Origin: DASSUC01 sp035649895
GTDB lineage: Bacteria > Actinomycetota > Actinomycetes > Mycobacteriales > Micromonosporaceae
Assembly: GCA_035649895.1 (NCBI GenBank)
Contig: DASRIS010000056.1
Location: forward strand, 1-10,252
DNA length: 10,252 nt
Reading direction: 5' to 3'
Below are positions 1-6,104 of the stretch, piece after piece. Position 1 is the first letter of the stretch; each line of letters starts with the position of its first letter. The notes beneath the pieces were generated by a model, which saw nothing but the letters and a program-made list of their open reading frames with translations, did not search any database and was not told the origin of the DNA. The translations under genes and the position numbers were made by a program.

Positions 1-562
1 CTGCATGCCTGCTAAGGCCCGCACGCGGCGGTGGGTGCCGGCCGGTCCGGTGCCGGCTCGGCGGGTGCCGGCCGGGGTCTTCTGGGCTGGCCTGTTGCTC
101 GAGCGCGCGTTGCAGCGCCCGGTAGACCCGGCCGAACCGCAGCGAGTCGGAGCTGCTCAGCAGCAGGATCTCCTGGCCATGCCACCGGGCCCAGATCTCG
201 CGGACCACGACGCCGTGCACGTGCACATGGTCCAGGCCGCGAAGAACCAGCTCGACCAGCGGCCAGCCCACGCCGAGTATGGCCAGCGAGGCGGCGAGCC
301 GGAGCATGAGCCGCAGCGGCAGCTGCGAGATGCCCGCGCCGAGGCGGAATGTAAGGGGCGTCTTGGCCACGTACCCGGCGGCGATCACCGCGGCGAGCGC
401 GAACAGGACCCACCGGGCCCGGCGCCGGGACCTTGCCCGCGCGTCCGGCGGGCCACGCTGGTGCCACACGTAGGTAAGCTCGTCCAACCGGTAGCGTTGA
501 CCATCCACAGTGTACTCTGTGGAGGTCACCGACACGGAAGGATCGCGGTAGTAGACGCTCAT
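1..562 (-). CDS. DUF6232 family membrane protein, 3' end beyond the left edge
   Basis: The frame reads 187 codons from ATG at 562 to the window edge without a stop, so the C-terminus is missing. The N-terminus (MSVYYRDPSVSVTSTEY, then VDGQRYRLDELTYVWH at 19-34) matches, as I remember it, the opening of the DUF6232 family of small actinobacterial membrane proteins of unknown function. An Arg-rich stretch (41-50) precedes a first hydrophobic segment at about 51-66, and a second follows at about 82-108. A soluble tail after that contains REIWARWHG and ILLLSSSDSLRFGRVYRAL. From about residue 158 the tail turns into a low-complexity Pro/Arg/His stretch built on GRHPP units. A TACCCT box lies 8 nt before the ATG, so the message may be leaderless; only a weak AGG lies closer. 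The gene is divergent from the enoyl-CoA hydratase gene. Family call fairly sure; function unknown. Confidence 0.75.
   Translation of the reverse strand, partial: MSVYYRDPSVSVTSTEYTVDGQRYRLDELTYVWHQRGPPDARARSRRRARWVLFALAAVIAAGYVAKTPLTFRLGAGISQLPLRLMLRLAASLAILGVGWPLVELVLRGLDHVHVHGVVVREIWARWHGQEILLLSSSDSLRFGRVYRALQRALEQQASPEDPGRHPPSRHRTGRHPPPRAGLSRHA
34..78. repeat. Three 15-bp tandem repeats inside the DUF6232 gene
   Basis: Three consecutive 15-bp units begin GGTGCCGGC at 34, 49 and 64. On the minus strand they encode pentapeptides of the GRHPP / SRHRT / GRHPP kind in the C-terminal tail of the DUF6232 protein. The unit length is a multiple of three, so copy changes would keep the frame. Units one and three are nearly identical and the middle one has diverged. 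Confidence 0.55.
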
Positions 563-570
563 TACCTATG

Positions 571-576
571 AGGGTA
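571..576 (-). promoter_or_regulatory. Candidate -10 box (TACCCT) for a leaderless DUF6232 mRNA
   Basis: Reading the minus strand, TACCCT fits the actinobacterial TANNNT -10 pattern and ends 8 nt before the ATG at 562. That distance would put the transcript start at or next to the A of the start codon. A weak -35-like ATGACC (plus 596-601) lies 19 nt further upstream. No convincing Shine-Dalgarno sequence is present, which fits a leaderless message. This is inference from spacing only. Confidence 0.4.
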
Positions 577-738
577 GGTCCATCCGACAACTTTCGGTCA
601 TTACTCGGTCGCATCTGGTGGTGTCGGGTAGCCGCCATCATGTCTGGCGCGTACCCCTGACGGCGTTGTAGCCGGGGGGCGCCAGGCTGTGGCGGACCCG
701 TAGTCTGGCGAGCGCCCGACCTGTGGCGGCACGCGGAC

Positions 739-745
739 GAGGAGG
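739..745 (+). promoter_or_regulatory. Ribosome binding site GAGGAGG for the enoyl-CoA hydratase gene
   Basis: GAGGAGG ends 5 nt before the GTG at 751, a strong Shine-Dalgarno at good spacing. It decides the GTG start over the next in-frame ATG at codon 23, which lies inside the conserved RPPMNAL motif. A TAGTCT box at 701-706 could be the -10 of the promoter, but no clear -35 accompanies it. Confidence 0.7.
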
Positions 746-750
746 CAGGC

Positions 751-1524
751 GTGGGGGAGCTCGTACGGCTGGAGACCAAGGACGGGATCGGCACCATCCG
801 GCTGGACCGCCCGCCCATGAACGCGCTCAACACCCAGGTCCAGGAGGAGCTGCGGGCGGCGGCGACGCAGGCGGCCGGCGACGACGAGGTGCGGGCGGTC
901 ATCGTGTACGGCGGCGAGAAGGTGTTCGCTGCCGGCGCCGACATCAAGGAGATGGCCGAGATGTCGTACGTCGACATGTCGGCCCGTGCCGGAGCACTGT
1001 CCAGCGCGTTCGACACGGTTGCCCGGATCCCCAAGCCGGTGGTCGCGGCGGTCGCCGGCTACGCCCTCGGCGGTGGCTGCGAGCTGGCCCTCGCCTGTGA
1101 CTGGCGGGTTGCCGCGGCCGACGCGAAGCTGGGCCAGCCAGAGATCAAGCTAGGCATCATCCCCGGGGCTGGCGGCACCCAGCGGCTGGCCCGGCTGGTC
1201 GGCCCGGCCCGAGCCAAGGACCTGGTCTTCTCCGGCCGGATGGTCGACTCGGGGGATGCGCTGCGCATCGGGCTGGTCGACCGGGTGGTGCCGTCCGGGG
1301 AGGTCTACGCCGCAGCGGTCGAGCTGGTCACCCCGTACCTCAACGGTCCGGCCCAGGCCTTGCGCGCGGCCAAGCTCGCCATCGACCATGGCCTCGAGCT
1401 GGATCTCGCCTCCGGCCTGGCGTGGGAGAGCCAGCTGTTCGCGGCGCTGTTCGCCACCGATGACAAGCGGGAGGGCATGGCGGCCTTCGTCGCCAAGCGG
1501 GCTGCGGACTTCACCGGGCGCTGA
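751..1524 (+). CDS. Enoyl-CoA hydratase/isomerase (crotonase) family protein
   Basis: A complete crotonase of 257 residues, the usual length for bacterial enoyl-CoA hydratases. It would hydrate trans-2-enoyl-CoA to 3-hydroxyacyl-CoA in cytosolic fatty-acid or branched-chain acyl-CoA oxidation. The CoA/substrate loop AAGADIKEM (60-68) and the oxyanion-hole stretch GYALGGGCELALACD (103-117) are intact. Glu111 and Glu131 (in GQPEIKLGIIPGAGG) sit 20 residues apart, as do the two catalytic glutamates of rat hydratase (144 and 164). Having both argues for a true hydratase over an isomerase or hydrolase relative. The C-terminal helix ends AFVAKRAADFTGR, typical of the trimer-forming tail. The start is GTG with GAGGAGG 5 nt upstream. 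The preferred chain length cannot be read from the sequence. It is followed by a 190-bp gap, so it is probably a single transcription unit. Confidence 0.93.
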   Translation: MGELVRLETKDGIGTIRLDRPPMNALNTQVQEELRAAATQAAGDDEVRAVIVYGGEKVFAAGADIKEMAEMSYVDMSARAGALSSAFDTVARIPKPVVAAVAGYALGGGCELALACDWRVAAADAKLGQPEIKLGIIPGAGGTQRLARLVGPARAKDLVFSGRMVDSGDALRIGLVDRVVPSGEVYAAAVELVTPYLNGPAQALRAAKLAIDHGLELDLASGLAWESQLFAALFATDDKREGMAAFVAKRAADFTGR

Positions 1525-1702
1525 GCCCGACGTACGCCGGACCGTCCCTGCCCCAGCCCTCCGTGCCCCCGGGCCGTCCCGGCCCCCAGCCATCTCTGCC
1601 TGGGCCGTCCCTGCCCTGTCACCGGTCGAACCTCGGCCGATCGTCGGAGTATGGTCGACGGTCGGACTAGCGCACGGCGACAGTGCCCTACCAGGCCAGC
1701 CG

Positions 1703-1708
1703 TAGACT
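1703..1708 (+). promoter_or_regulatory. Candidate -10 box (TAGACT) for a leaderless Hsp70-like mRNA
   Basis: TAGACT fits the actinobacterial TANNNT -10 pattern and ends 6 nt before the ATG at 1715, so transcription would begin at or next to the start codon. No Shine-Dalgarno-like sequence lies in CGTAGACTCGCGCC just before the ATG, which supports a leaderless message. The -35 region is weak (GGCGAC around 1676-1681). The gap 1525-1714 also contains two copies of CCGTCCCTGCCC (1542-1553 and 1605-1616) and C-rich runs of no clear role. Confidence 0.45.
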
Positions 1709-1714
1709 CGCGCC

Positions 1715-3529
1715 ATGCCTGCGGATGGGTTGCCAGGGCGAACGCACCAGCTCGGCATCGACTTCGGCTCGTCGAACACGGTGGCCGTGGTGCGCTGGCC
1801 GGACGGGCGGGCCCGGCCCCTGCTGTTCGACGGCTCGCCGCTGCTGCCCTCCGCCGTCTACGCCGAGCCGAGCGGCGCCTTGGTTGTCGGCCGGGATGCC
1901 GTGCAGAGCTCCCGGCTGGACCCGGCCCGCTTCGAGCCCAACCCGAAGCGCCGCATCGACGAGGGTGTCCTGCTGCTCGGTGACCGCGAGGTGCCGGTCG
2001 TGGACGTGGTCGCGGCGGTGCTCGCCCGGGTGGTGGAAGAGTGGCGCCGTACGGTCGGCGGCGCGGCCCAGCCCAGTGTCACCCTGACGTGCCCGGCGGT
2101 GTGGGGCGGGCCCCGGCGCCGGGTGCTCACCGAGGCCGCGGCGCGGGTGGGCCTGCCACCGGCCCGGCTGGTGGCCGAGCCGGTGGCCGCGGCGGCCTAC
2201 TTCGCCCAGTGCCTCGGGCGGGAGGTGCCGATCGGGTCGGTCGTGGTGGTGCACGATGTCGGTGCGGGCACGTTCGACGCGAGCGTGGTCGCGCGTACCT
2301 CGTCAGGTTTTGACGTGCTGGCGGTGGACGGCCGCGATGACATCGGCGGCGTTGACGTTGACGCCGCCGTGATCAGCCATCTGGAGCAGCTCTACGCCCC
2401 GCGCGCCCCGCAGGCGTGGGCCCGGCTCAACTCGCCGTCCACTGTGGAGGATCGACGGGCGAAGCGGCTACTGTGGGATGACGTCAGGGCCGCCAAGGAG
2501 CGGCTGTCCCGCAGCCCGGCGGCCGACCTGGTGGTGCCGCTGGCCGACATCGAGGTCCACCTGACCCGCGAGGAGCTGGAGGTGCTGGCCCGCCCGTTGC
2601 TGGAGCAGACGGTCCGGGTCACCCAGGGCGTGATCCGCTGGTCGAACCTTGCGCCCGGCCGGCTGGCCGGCGTGTTCCTGGTCGGCGGGTCCAGCCGCAT
2701 CCCGCTGCTGGCCACGTTGCTGCACCGGGACCTGGGCGAGCCACCGGTGGTGCTGGAGCAGCCGGAGCTGGTGGTCGCGGAGGGGAGCGTGCTCGCCGGG
2801 GTACTCGCCCTCGGCGAGCACGAGCAGCCCGCACCCGGCCCGGCGACCGGGATGCTGCCCCGGCTCACGCCGGAGATGTTCGGCGCGGCCGGCATGCCTG
2901 CCGCGCCGGGGCGGCGGGTGGTGGAGGCCGCGGAGCCCGGCGCGGCCGGCTTGGCGCCGGTGTCGCCGGCTTCGGCCTTCGCGGCGCCGGTCTCCGGCCC
3001 GCCCGCGGTGCCCGGAGCCGCGGCGGCACCCGCCGGCTCGTCCCCTCCCGAGCGGTCGGTCGGTCGGGTCATCGTGCCTGGGGCGCAGCCTCCGTCGCGC
3101 CCTCGATCTCCAGCCGCCCCCGTGGCGCGGACCGTGCCCATGCCGCGGTTCGACCAGCCCGCGTACCCGCAGGGCCAGCCCGGGTATCCGCAGGGCCAGC
3201 CCGGGTATCCGCAGGGCCAGCCCGGGTATCCGCAGGGCCACCCCGCGCTCCGGCCGCAGGACCAGCCGGCGCCCCAGCAAGCGGCGCCGCGCCAGCCGGT
3301 CCAGCCGGCGCCCCGACAGGCTGCCCCGCACCGGCCGCCGCGGTACCCGCCCGGGTCGCCCGCGCCCGTGACCTACCAGCCGTCGGCGAGATCCGGCGCC
3401 GGGCGGCGGCTTCTGGCCCGGCTGCTCATCGCGCTGCTGCTCGTGGCCGTGCCGCTGGTCGCGGCCGTACTGGCCTACTACATCACCGCTGACCAACTTC
3501 CCGATCTCGACACGATCCTGCGGAACTGA
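1715..3529 (+). CDS. Hsp70-type ATPase domain protein with C-terminal membrane anchor
   Basis: This 604-residue protein has an actin/Hsp70-fold ATPase domain at about 12-368. Phosphate-1 is GIDFGSSNTVAVV (14-26) and phosphate-2 is DVGAGTFDAS (181-190), close to the DnaK DLGGGTFD motif. The adenosine motif is FLVGGSSRIPLL (321-332), and PAVWG and EPVAAAAYFA (155-164) resemble the connecting segments. DnaK's peptide-binding and lid domains are absent. Instead there is a roughly 190-residue Pro/Ala/Gln-rich, probably disordered linker containing four YPQGQPG-type repeats (484-511). A single hydrophobic helix follows at about 566-590, then a 14-residue tail. With no signal peptide, the ATPase would face the cytoplasm, tethered by its C-terminus. 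It is therefore unlikely to be a classical chaperone; an ATP-driven scaffold or sensor at the membrane is my inference. The start lacks a ribosome site and appears leaderless. Confidence 0.85.
   Translation: MPADGLPGRTHQLGIDFGSSNTVAVVRWPDGRARPLLFDGSPLLPSAVYAEPSGALVVGRDAVQSSRLDPARFEPNPKRRIDEGVLLLGDREVPVVDVVAAVLARVVEEWRRTVGGAAQPSVTLTCPAVWGGPRRRVLTEAAARVGLPPARLVAEPVAAAAYFAQCLGREVPIGSVVVVHDVGAGTFDASVVARTSSGFDVLAVDGRDDIGGVDVDAAVISHLEQLYAPRAPQAWARLNSPSTVEDRRAKRLLWDDVRAAKERLSRSPAADLVVPLADIEVHLTREELEVLARPLLEQTVRVTQGVIRWSNLAPGRLAGVFLVGGSSRIPLLATLLHRDLGEPPVVLEQPELVVAEGSVLAGVLALGEHEQPAPGPATGMLPRLTPEMFGAAGMPAAPGRRVVEAAEPGAAGLAPVSPASAFAAPVSGPPAVPGAAAAPAGSSPPERSVGRVIVPGAQPPSRPRSPAAPVARTVPMPRFDQPAYPQGQPGYPQGQPGYPQGQPGYPQGHPALRPQDQPAPQQAAPRQPVQPAPRQAAPHRPPRYPPGSPAPVTYQPSARSGAGRRLLARLLIALLLVAVPLVAAVLAYYITADQLPDLDTILRN
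3164..3247 (+). repeat. Four 21-bp tandem repeats in the Hsp70-like linker
   Basis: Four head-to-tail 21-bp units start at 3164, 3185, 3206 and 3227 and encode YPQGQPG three times, then YPQGHPA. The middle copies are identical apart from a TAC/TAT change at the first codon, which suggests recent duplication. All copies keep the frame, so length variation between strains would change only the linker length. Confidence 0.85.
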
Positions 3530-3574
3530 GCGCTGCCTGAGCGCCGGCCCGGGTAACGGCTTGGACTGACCGCA

Positions 3575-3593
3575 GCCTGCGGCGGGGGCAGGC
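3575..3593 (+). terminator. Possible hairpin terminator after the Hsp70-like gene
   Basis: GCCTGC (3575-3580) and GCAGGC (3588-3593) can form a 6-bp stem around a G-rich 7-nt loop, 46 bp after the stop codon. There is no T-run after it, so it would be an atypical actinobacterial terminator. TAGGGT (3645-3650) and TACCTT (3664-3669) further on both fit a loose -10 pattern for the ilvG operon, but neither has a convincing -35. Confidence 0.3.
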
Positions 3594-3685
3594 GGGGCAA
3601 GGGCCACCAGGCCTCGGCGGCGACGGAGCGCAGCGATGAGAGCATAGGGTCCCAGTAACCCGCTACCTTGGCCGACGCTTCAGAC

Positions 3686-3690
3686 GGGAG
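3686..3690 (+). promoter_or_regulatory. Ribosome binding site GGGAG for ilvG
   Basis: GGGAG ends 5 nt before the ATG at 3696 and fixes that start. The N-terminus that results (GHGGQLALAALRAYGV) is the normal beginning of the ThDP-enzyme N-terminal domain. Confidence 0.6.
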
Positions 3691-3695
3691 CGCAC

Positions 3696-5318
3696 ATGAC
3701 GGACCGGATCGAAGGCCACGGCGGGCAGCTGGCGCTGGCGGCGCTGCGGGCGTACGGGGTCGGTGAGATGTTCACCCTCTCCGGCGGTCACGTCTTCCCG
3801 CTCTACGACGCGGCGCACGCGACCGGCCTGCCGATCCTGGACGTGCGGCACGAGCAGTCGGCGGTGTTCGCCGCGGAGGCCGTGGCGAAGCTCCAGCGCC
3901 GGCCGGGCCTGGCCGTGCTCACCGCCGGCCCCGGGGTCACCAACGGCATCTCCGGCCTGACCAGTGCGTTCTTCAACGCCTCGCCGGTGCTGGTGATGGG
4001 CGGCCGGGCACCGGCGTTCCGGTGGGGCGCCGGCAGCCTCCAGGAGATCGACCACCTGCCGCTGGTCGCACCGGTGACCAAGCACGCCGCGACCGTGCCC
4101 GCCACGGACGAGATCCCCGGTGCGGTGGTCGCGGCGCTGACGGCCGCGCTCACCCCGCACCGCGGGCCAGCCTTCCTCGACCTGCCGCTGGAGGTGGTCT
4201 TCGGGCACGGCGAGGCCGCCGCGCCCGAGCGGGCGGCCGTACCGGTGCTGGAGCCGGACCCGGAAGAGGTGGAGCGCGCGGCGGCCCTGCTCGCCGGGGC
4301 GCAGCGGCCGGTCGTCATCGCCGGCTCCGACGTGTACGGCGGCGACGCGGTCGCCGCCCTGCGCGAGGCGGCCGAGGCGCTCACCCTGCCCGTCTTCACC
4401 AACGGGATGGGCCGGGGCGCACTGCCGCCGGAGCATCCGCTCGCCTTCGCCAAGGCGCGCCGGGCCGCGCTGGGCGGTGCCGACGTGGTCCTGGTCGTCG
4501 GCACGCCGCTGGACTTCCGGCTCAGCTTCGGCGACTTCGGGGAGGCACAGCTCATCCACGTCGTGGACGCGCCGTCGCAGCGCGCGTCTCACGTGACCCC
4601 GGCGGCGGCGCCAGCGGGCGACCTGCGGCTCATCCTCTCGGCGCTGGCTGACTGGTCCGGCCAGCGGGGGGACCACGCGGACTGGGTCGCCGAGCTGAGG
4701 ACCACCGAGGAGGCCGCCGCGGCCAAGCACGCCACGGAGATGGCCGCCGACTCCGACCCGATCAAGCCCGCCCGGGTGTACGGCGAGCTGCGGCGCGTCC
4801 TGGACCGGGACGCGGTGACCATCGGCGACGGCGGTGACTTCGTCTCGTACGCCGGCCGTTACCTGGAGCCCGCGGTCCCTGGCAGCTGGCTCGACCCGGG
4901 GCCGTACGGCTGCCTGGGCACCGGCATGGGGTATGCGCTGGGCGCCCGGGTCACCTACCCGGACCGCCAGGTGTGCGTGCTGATGGGCGACGGCGCGGCC
5001 GGCTTCTCGCTGATGGACGCCGAGTCGCTGGTCCGGCACCGGCTGCCGGTCGTCATCGTGGTGGGCAACAACGGCATCTGGGGGCTGGAGAAGCACCCGA
5101 TGCAGGCCATGTACGGCTACGATGTCGCCGCCGACCTCCAGCCCGGCCTGCGCTACGACGACGTGGTACGGGCGCTGGGCGGGGCGGGGGAGACGGTGAC
5201 CCGCCCGGACGGGCTCGCCCCGGCGCTCAAGCGGGCCTTTGACGCGGGCGTGCCGTACCTGGTCAACGTGCTCACCGACCCGGCCGACGCGTACCCGCGC
5301 TCGTCCAACCTGGCCTGA
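3696..5318 (+). CDS. ilvG: Acetolactate synthase-like ThDP enzyme (IlvG type)
   Basis: This is a 540-residue thiamine diphosphate enzyme with the usual three domains: PYR (about 5-170), central (about 185-320) and PP (about 355-535). The cofactor-activating Glu53 lies in RHEQSAVFAAE, and the Mg/ThDP motif runs from GDGAAG (431-436) to NN at 458-459. QE (116-117) and PVTKH (126-130) match the equivalent acetohydroxyacid synthase positions. Where biosynthetic synthases have a GMVxQWQ stretch after NN, this protein reads GIWGLEKHPM. Its ending (LVNVLTDPADAYPRSSNLA) strongly resembles, from memory, mycobacterial IlvG (Rv1820), a second synthase of unsettled role. It may condense 2-oxoacids to acetohydroxyacids, or act as a related decarboxylase or acyloin lyase. 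No regulatory small subunit gene is nearby, which argues against it being the main IlvB. It starts a two-gene operon with the VOC gene, whose ribosome site overlaps its stop codon. Confidence 0.85.
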   Translation: MTDRIEGHGGQLALAALRAYGVGEMFTLSGGHVFPLYDAAHATGLPILDVRHEQSAVFAAEAVAKLQRRPGLAVLTAGPGVTNGISGLTSAFFNASPVLVMGGRAPAFRWGAGSLQEIDHLPLVAPVTKHAATVPATDEIPGAVVAALTAALTPHRGPAFLDLPLEVVFGHGEAAAPERAAVPVLEPDPEEVERAAALLAGAQRPVVIAGSDVYGGDAVAALREAAEALTLPVFTNGMGRGALPPEHPLAFAKARRAALGGADVVLVVGTPLDFRLSFGDFGEAQLIHVVDAPSQRASHVTPAAAPAGDLRLILSALADWSGQRGDHADWVAELRTTEEAAAAKHATEMAADSDPIKPARVYGELRRVLDRDAVTIGDGGDFVSYAGRYLEPAVPGSWLDPGPYGCLGTGMGYALGARVTYPDRQVCVLMGDGAAGFSLMDAESLVRHRLPVVIVVGNNGIWGLEKHPMQAMYGYDVAADLQPGLRYDDVVRALGGAGETVTRPDGLAPALKRAFDAGVPYLVNVLTDPADAYPRSSNLA

Positions 5319-5329
5319 GGAGCGCGACC

Positions 5330-5725
5330 GTGCCGGCCGGGGCGCTCGCCGCGATCGTGCTGGACTGCCGGCGCGCGGCACCGCTGGCCCGCTTCTGGGC
5401 CGAGGCGCTTGGCTGGGCGGTCCGGCCGTACGACGACGCGGAGGTGGCCCGGCTGGCCGCGCTCGGCCATACGCCGGAGACCGACCCGACGGTGGCGGTG
5501 GACGCGCCGGACGGCAGCCTGACCCTCTTCTGCGTCGAGGTGCCTGAGCCAAAGTCGGTGAAGAACCGGATGCACCTCGATGTCCGGCTCGCCGGCGTGG
5601 CTCACCTCGACCGGCTGCTCAGCCTGGGCGCGACCGTGCTGGACCGGCAGCCGGGCTGGGTGGTGCTGGCCGACCCCGAGAGCAACGAGCTCTGCGTGCT
5701 GGAGCCGGACGACCGTTCCATGTAG
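5330..5725 (+). CDS. VOC family (glyoxalase-like) protein
   Basis: A 131-residue single-domain vicinal-oxygen-chelate protein. LAAIVLDCRRAAPLARFWAEALGW (6-29) is the hallmark first beta-alpha unit of the Glyoxalase_6-like group. The second half shows VKNRMHLDVRL (76-86), the HLDRLL helix and GWVVLADPESNELCVLEP, the usual closing strand pair. VOC domains dimerise and may bind a metal, but the substrate cannot be inferred; His81 and Glu118 or Glu123 are possible ligands. The start is GTG at 5330 with a TGAGGAG site covering the ilvG stop codon, 11 bp between genes, so the two are almost certainly co-transcribed and may be translationally coupled. Homology to a lost DUF433 gene begins only about 3 to 6 bp after its stop, so the native 3' flank of this operon has been replaced. 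Confidence 0.85.
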   Translation: MPAGALAAIVLDCRRAAPLARFWAEALGWAVRPYDDAEVARLAALGHTPETDPTVAVDAPDGSLTLFCVEVPEPKSVKNRMHLDVRLAGVAHLDRLLSLGATVLDRQPGWVVLADPESNELCVLEPDDRSM

Positions 5726-5727
5726 CG

Positions 5728-5893
5728 GACAGCATTCGCGGACTGCGGATGCCGGTAGCGACCGTCGTGGCTATGGTGGCGGACGGGATGACCGTACCCG
5801 AAACTCTCGCCGACCTACCTGATCTGACGAGGGAAGACGTGGTCGAAGCTCGCCGGTTCGCCGCTGAGGCGGTCTGTGAGCGGGAGCTGCCGC
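5728..5893 (+). pseudogene. DUF433 antitoxin remnant, 5' end missing
   Basis: The frame encodes SIRGLRMPVATVVAMVADG, then MTVPETLADLPDLTRED, VVEARRFAAEAVCEREL and PL. This matches, from memory, the core of DUF433 antitoxins (IRGxRxPV, ILADLPDLTxEDVxEAL, RFAAE). The similarity starts upstream of the first ATG (5749) and abuts the stop codon of the VOC gene, so the first part of the domain and its start are gone. Substitutions such as ETLAD for the usual EILAD and EARRF for EALRF fit drift without selection. After REL-PL the frame continues into unrelated residues up to TGA 5956-5958, because the toxin homology lies in another frame. It could be translated from ATG 5749 as a 69-residue peptide, but no ribosome site is evident. 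Confidence 0.7.
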
Positions 5894-6027
5894 TTGGACG
5901 AGGTCGTCCTCGATCGGGCCCGACTGGAAAGTCGAACGCTGATCTCTGCGGACACTGACTTCGGCGCGCTTCTAGCGGTTTCTGGTGCCATCGAGCCATC
6001 CGTGCCTAGCATAACGTTGCGCCGGCC
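5894..6027 (+). pseudogene. DUF5615 PIN-like toxin remnant, both ends missing
   Basis: The frame reads LDEVVLDRARLESRTLISAD, then TDFGALLAVSGAIEPSV. These are the middle and best-conserved parts of DUF5615 (Mut7-C/PIN-like) nucleases, including the ISADTDFG motif with its acidic residues. About 40 N-terminal residues are missing, among them the first catalytic Asp (normally near LLDxNL). So is the C-terminal part, since family resemblance fades after PSVPSITLRR. The toxin gene normally follows its DUF433 partner directly. Here the antitoxin core runs straight into the toxin core with a frame change, so a single deletion probably removed the junction. It is not a functional nuclease. Confidence 0.65.
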
Positions 6028-6032
6028 GCGCT

Positions 6033-6081
6033 CACGGTCGGGTAGCCCGAGGGTGAGACTCCCTCGGGCTACCCGACCGTG
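6033..6081. repeat. Perfect 21-bp inverted repeat with 7-nt loop
   Basis: The arms are 6033-6053 and 6061-6081, perfectly complementary over 21 bp around the loop TGAGACT. The arm core is GGGTAGCCCGAGGG. Neither side has a T-run, so it is not a classic intrinsic terminator, although a stem this stable could still stop or insulate transcription. It lies just after the last recognisable toxin residues and 23 nt before the GTG of the NLR-like gene, so it is either in that gene's 5' UTR or overlaps its promoter. A short non-autonomous mobile repeat or a protein-binding site are other readings. Confidence 0.9.
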
Positions 6082-6095
6082 GCCTGCCACGTATG

Positions 6096-6100
6096 GGAGG
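6096..6100 (+). promoter_or_regulatory. Ribosome binding site GGAGG for the DUF4062/NB-ARC gene
   Basis: GGAGG ends 4 nt before GTG 6105 and lies inside the codons that would follow an upstream in-frame ATG at 6093. That ATG therefore has no ribosome site of its own, and GTG 6105 is the better start. A possible -10 TAGCAT lies at 6007-6012, before the inverted repeat, with no good -35. Confidence 0.65.
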
Positions 6101-6104
6101 TGCG

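Noticed and set aside
623..633. GTCGGGTAGCC, also found inside the arm of the inverted repeat at 6033-6053
   Set aside because: Eleven shared bases in GC-rich DNA can be chance, and there is no palindrome at 623, so no link is claimed.
12..1034. A 340-codon minus-strand frame across the DUF6232 gene, the divergent promoter region and the hydratase
   Set aside because: It crosses two well-supported genes in other frames and its product is low-complexity. The real minus-strand gene here is the frame starting at 562.
1531..1620. C-rich repeats (CCGTCCCTGCCC twice) as a terminator or regulatory array
   Set aside because: No stable stem with a T-run is formed and the repeats are imperfect. They are noted within the promoter entry only.
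2468..3607. A 379-codon minus-strand frame opposite the Hsp70-like gene, with repeated GLALRIP units
   Set aside because: The repeats are the 21-bp YPQGQPG repeats read backwards. There is no ribosome site or recognisable domain, and codon bias favours the plus-strand gene.
3663..5552. A 629-codon open frame on the minus strand opposite ilvG and the VOC gene
   Set aside because: It is a shadow of high-GC coding sequence on the other strand. The product is Arg/Pro/Gly/His-rich low complexity with no family resemblance, while the plus strand encodes a clear ThDP enzyme.
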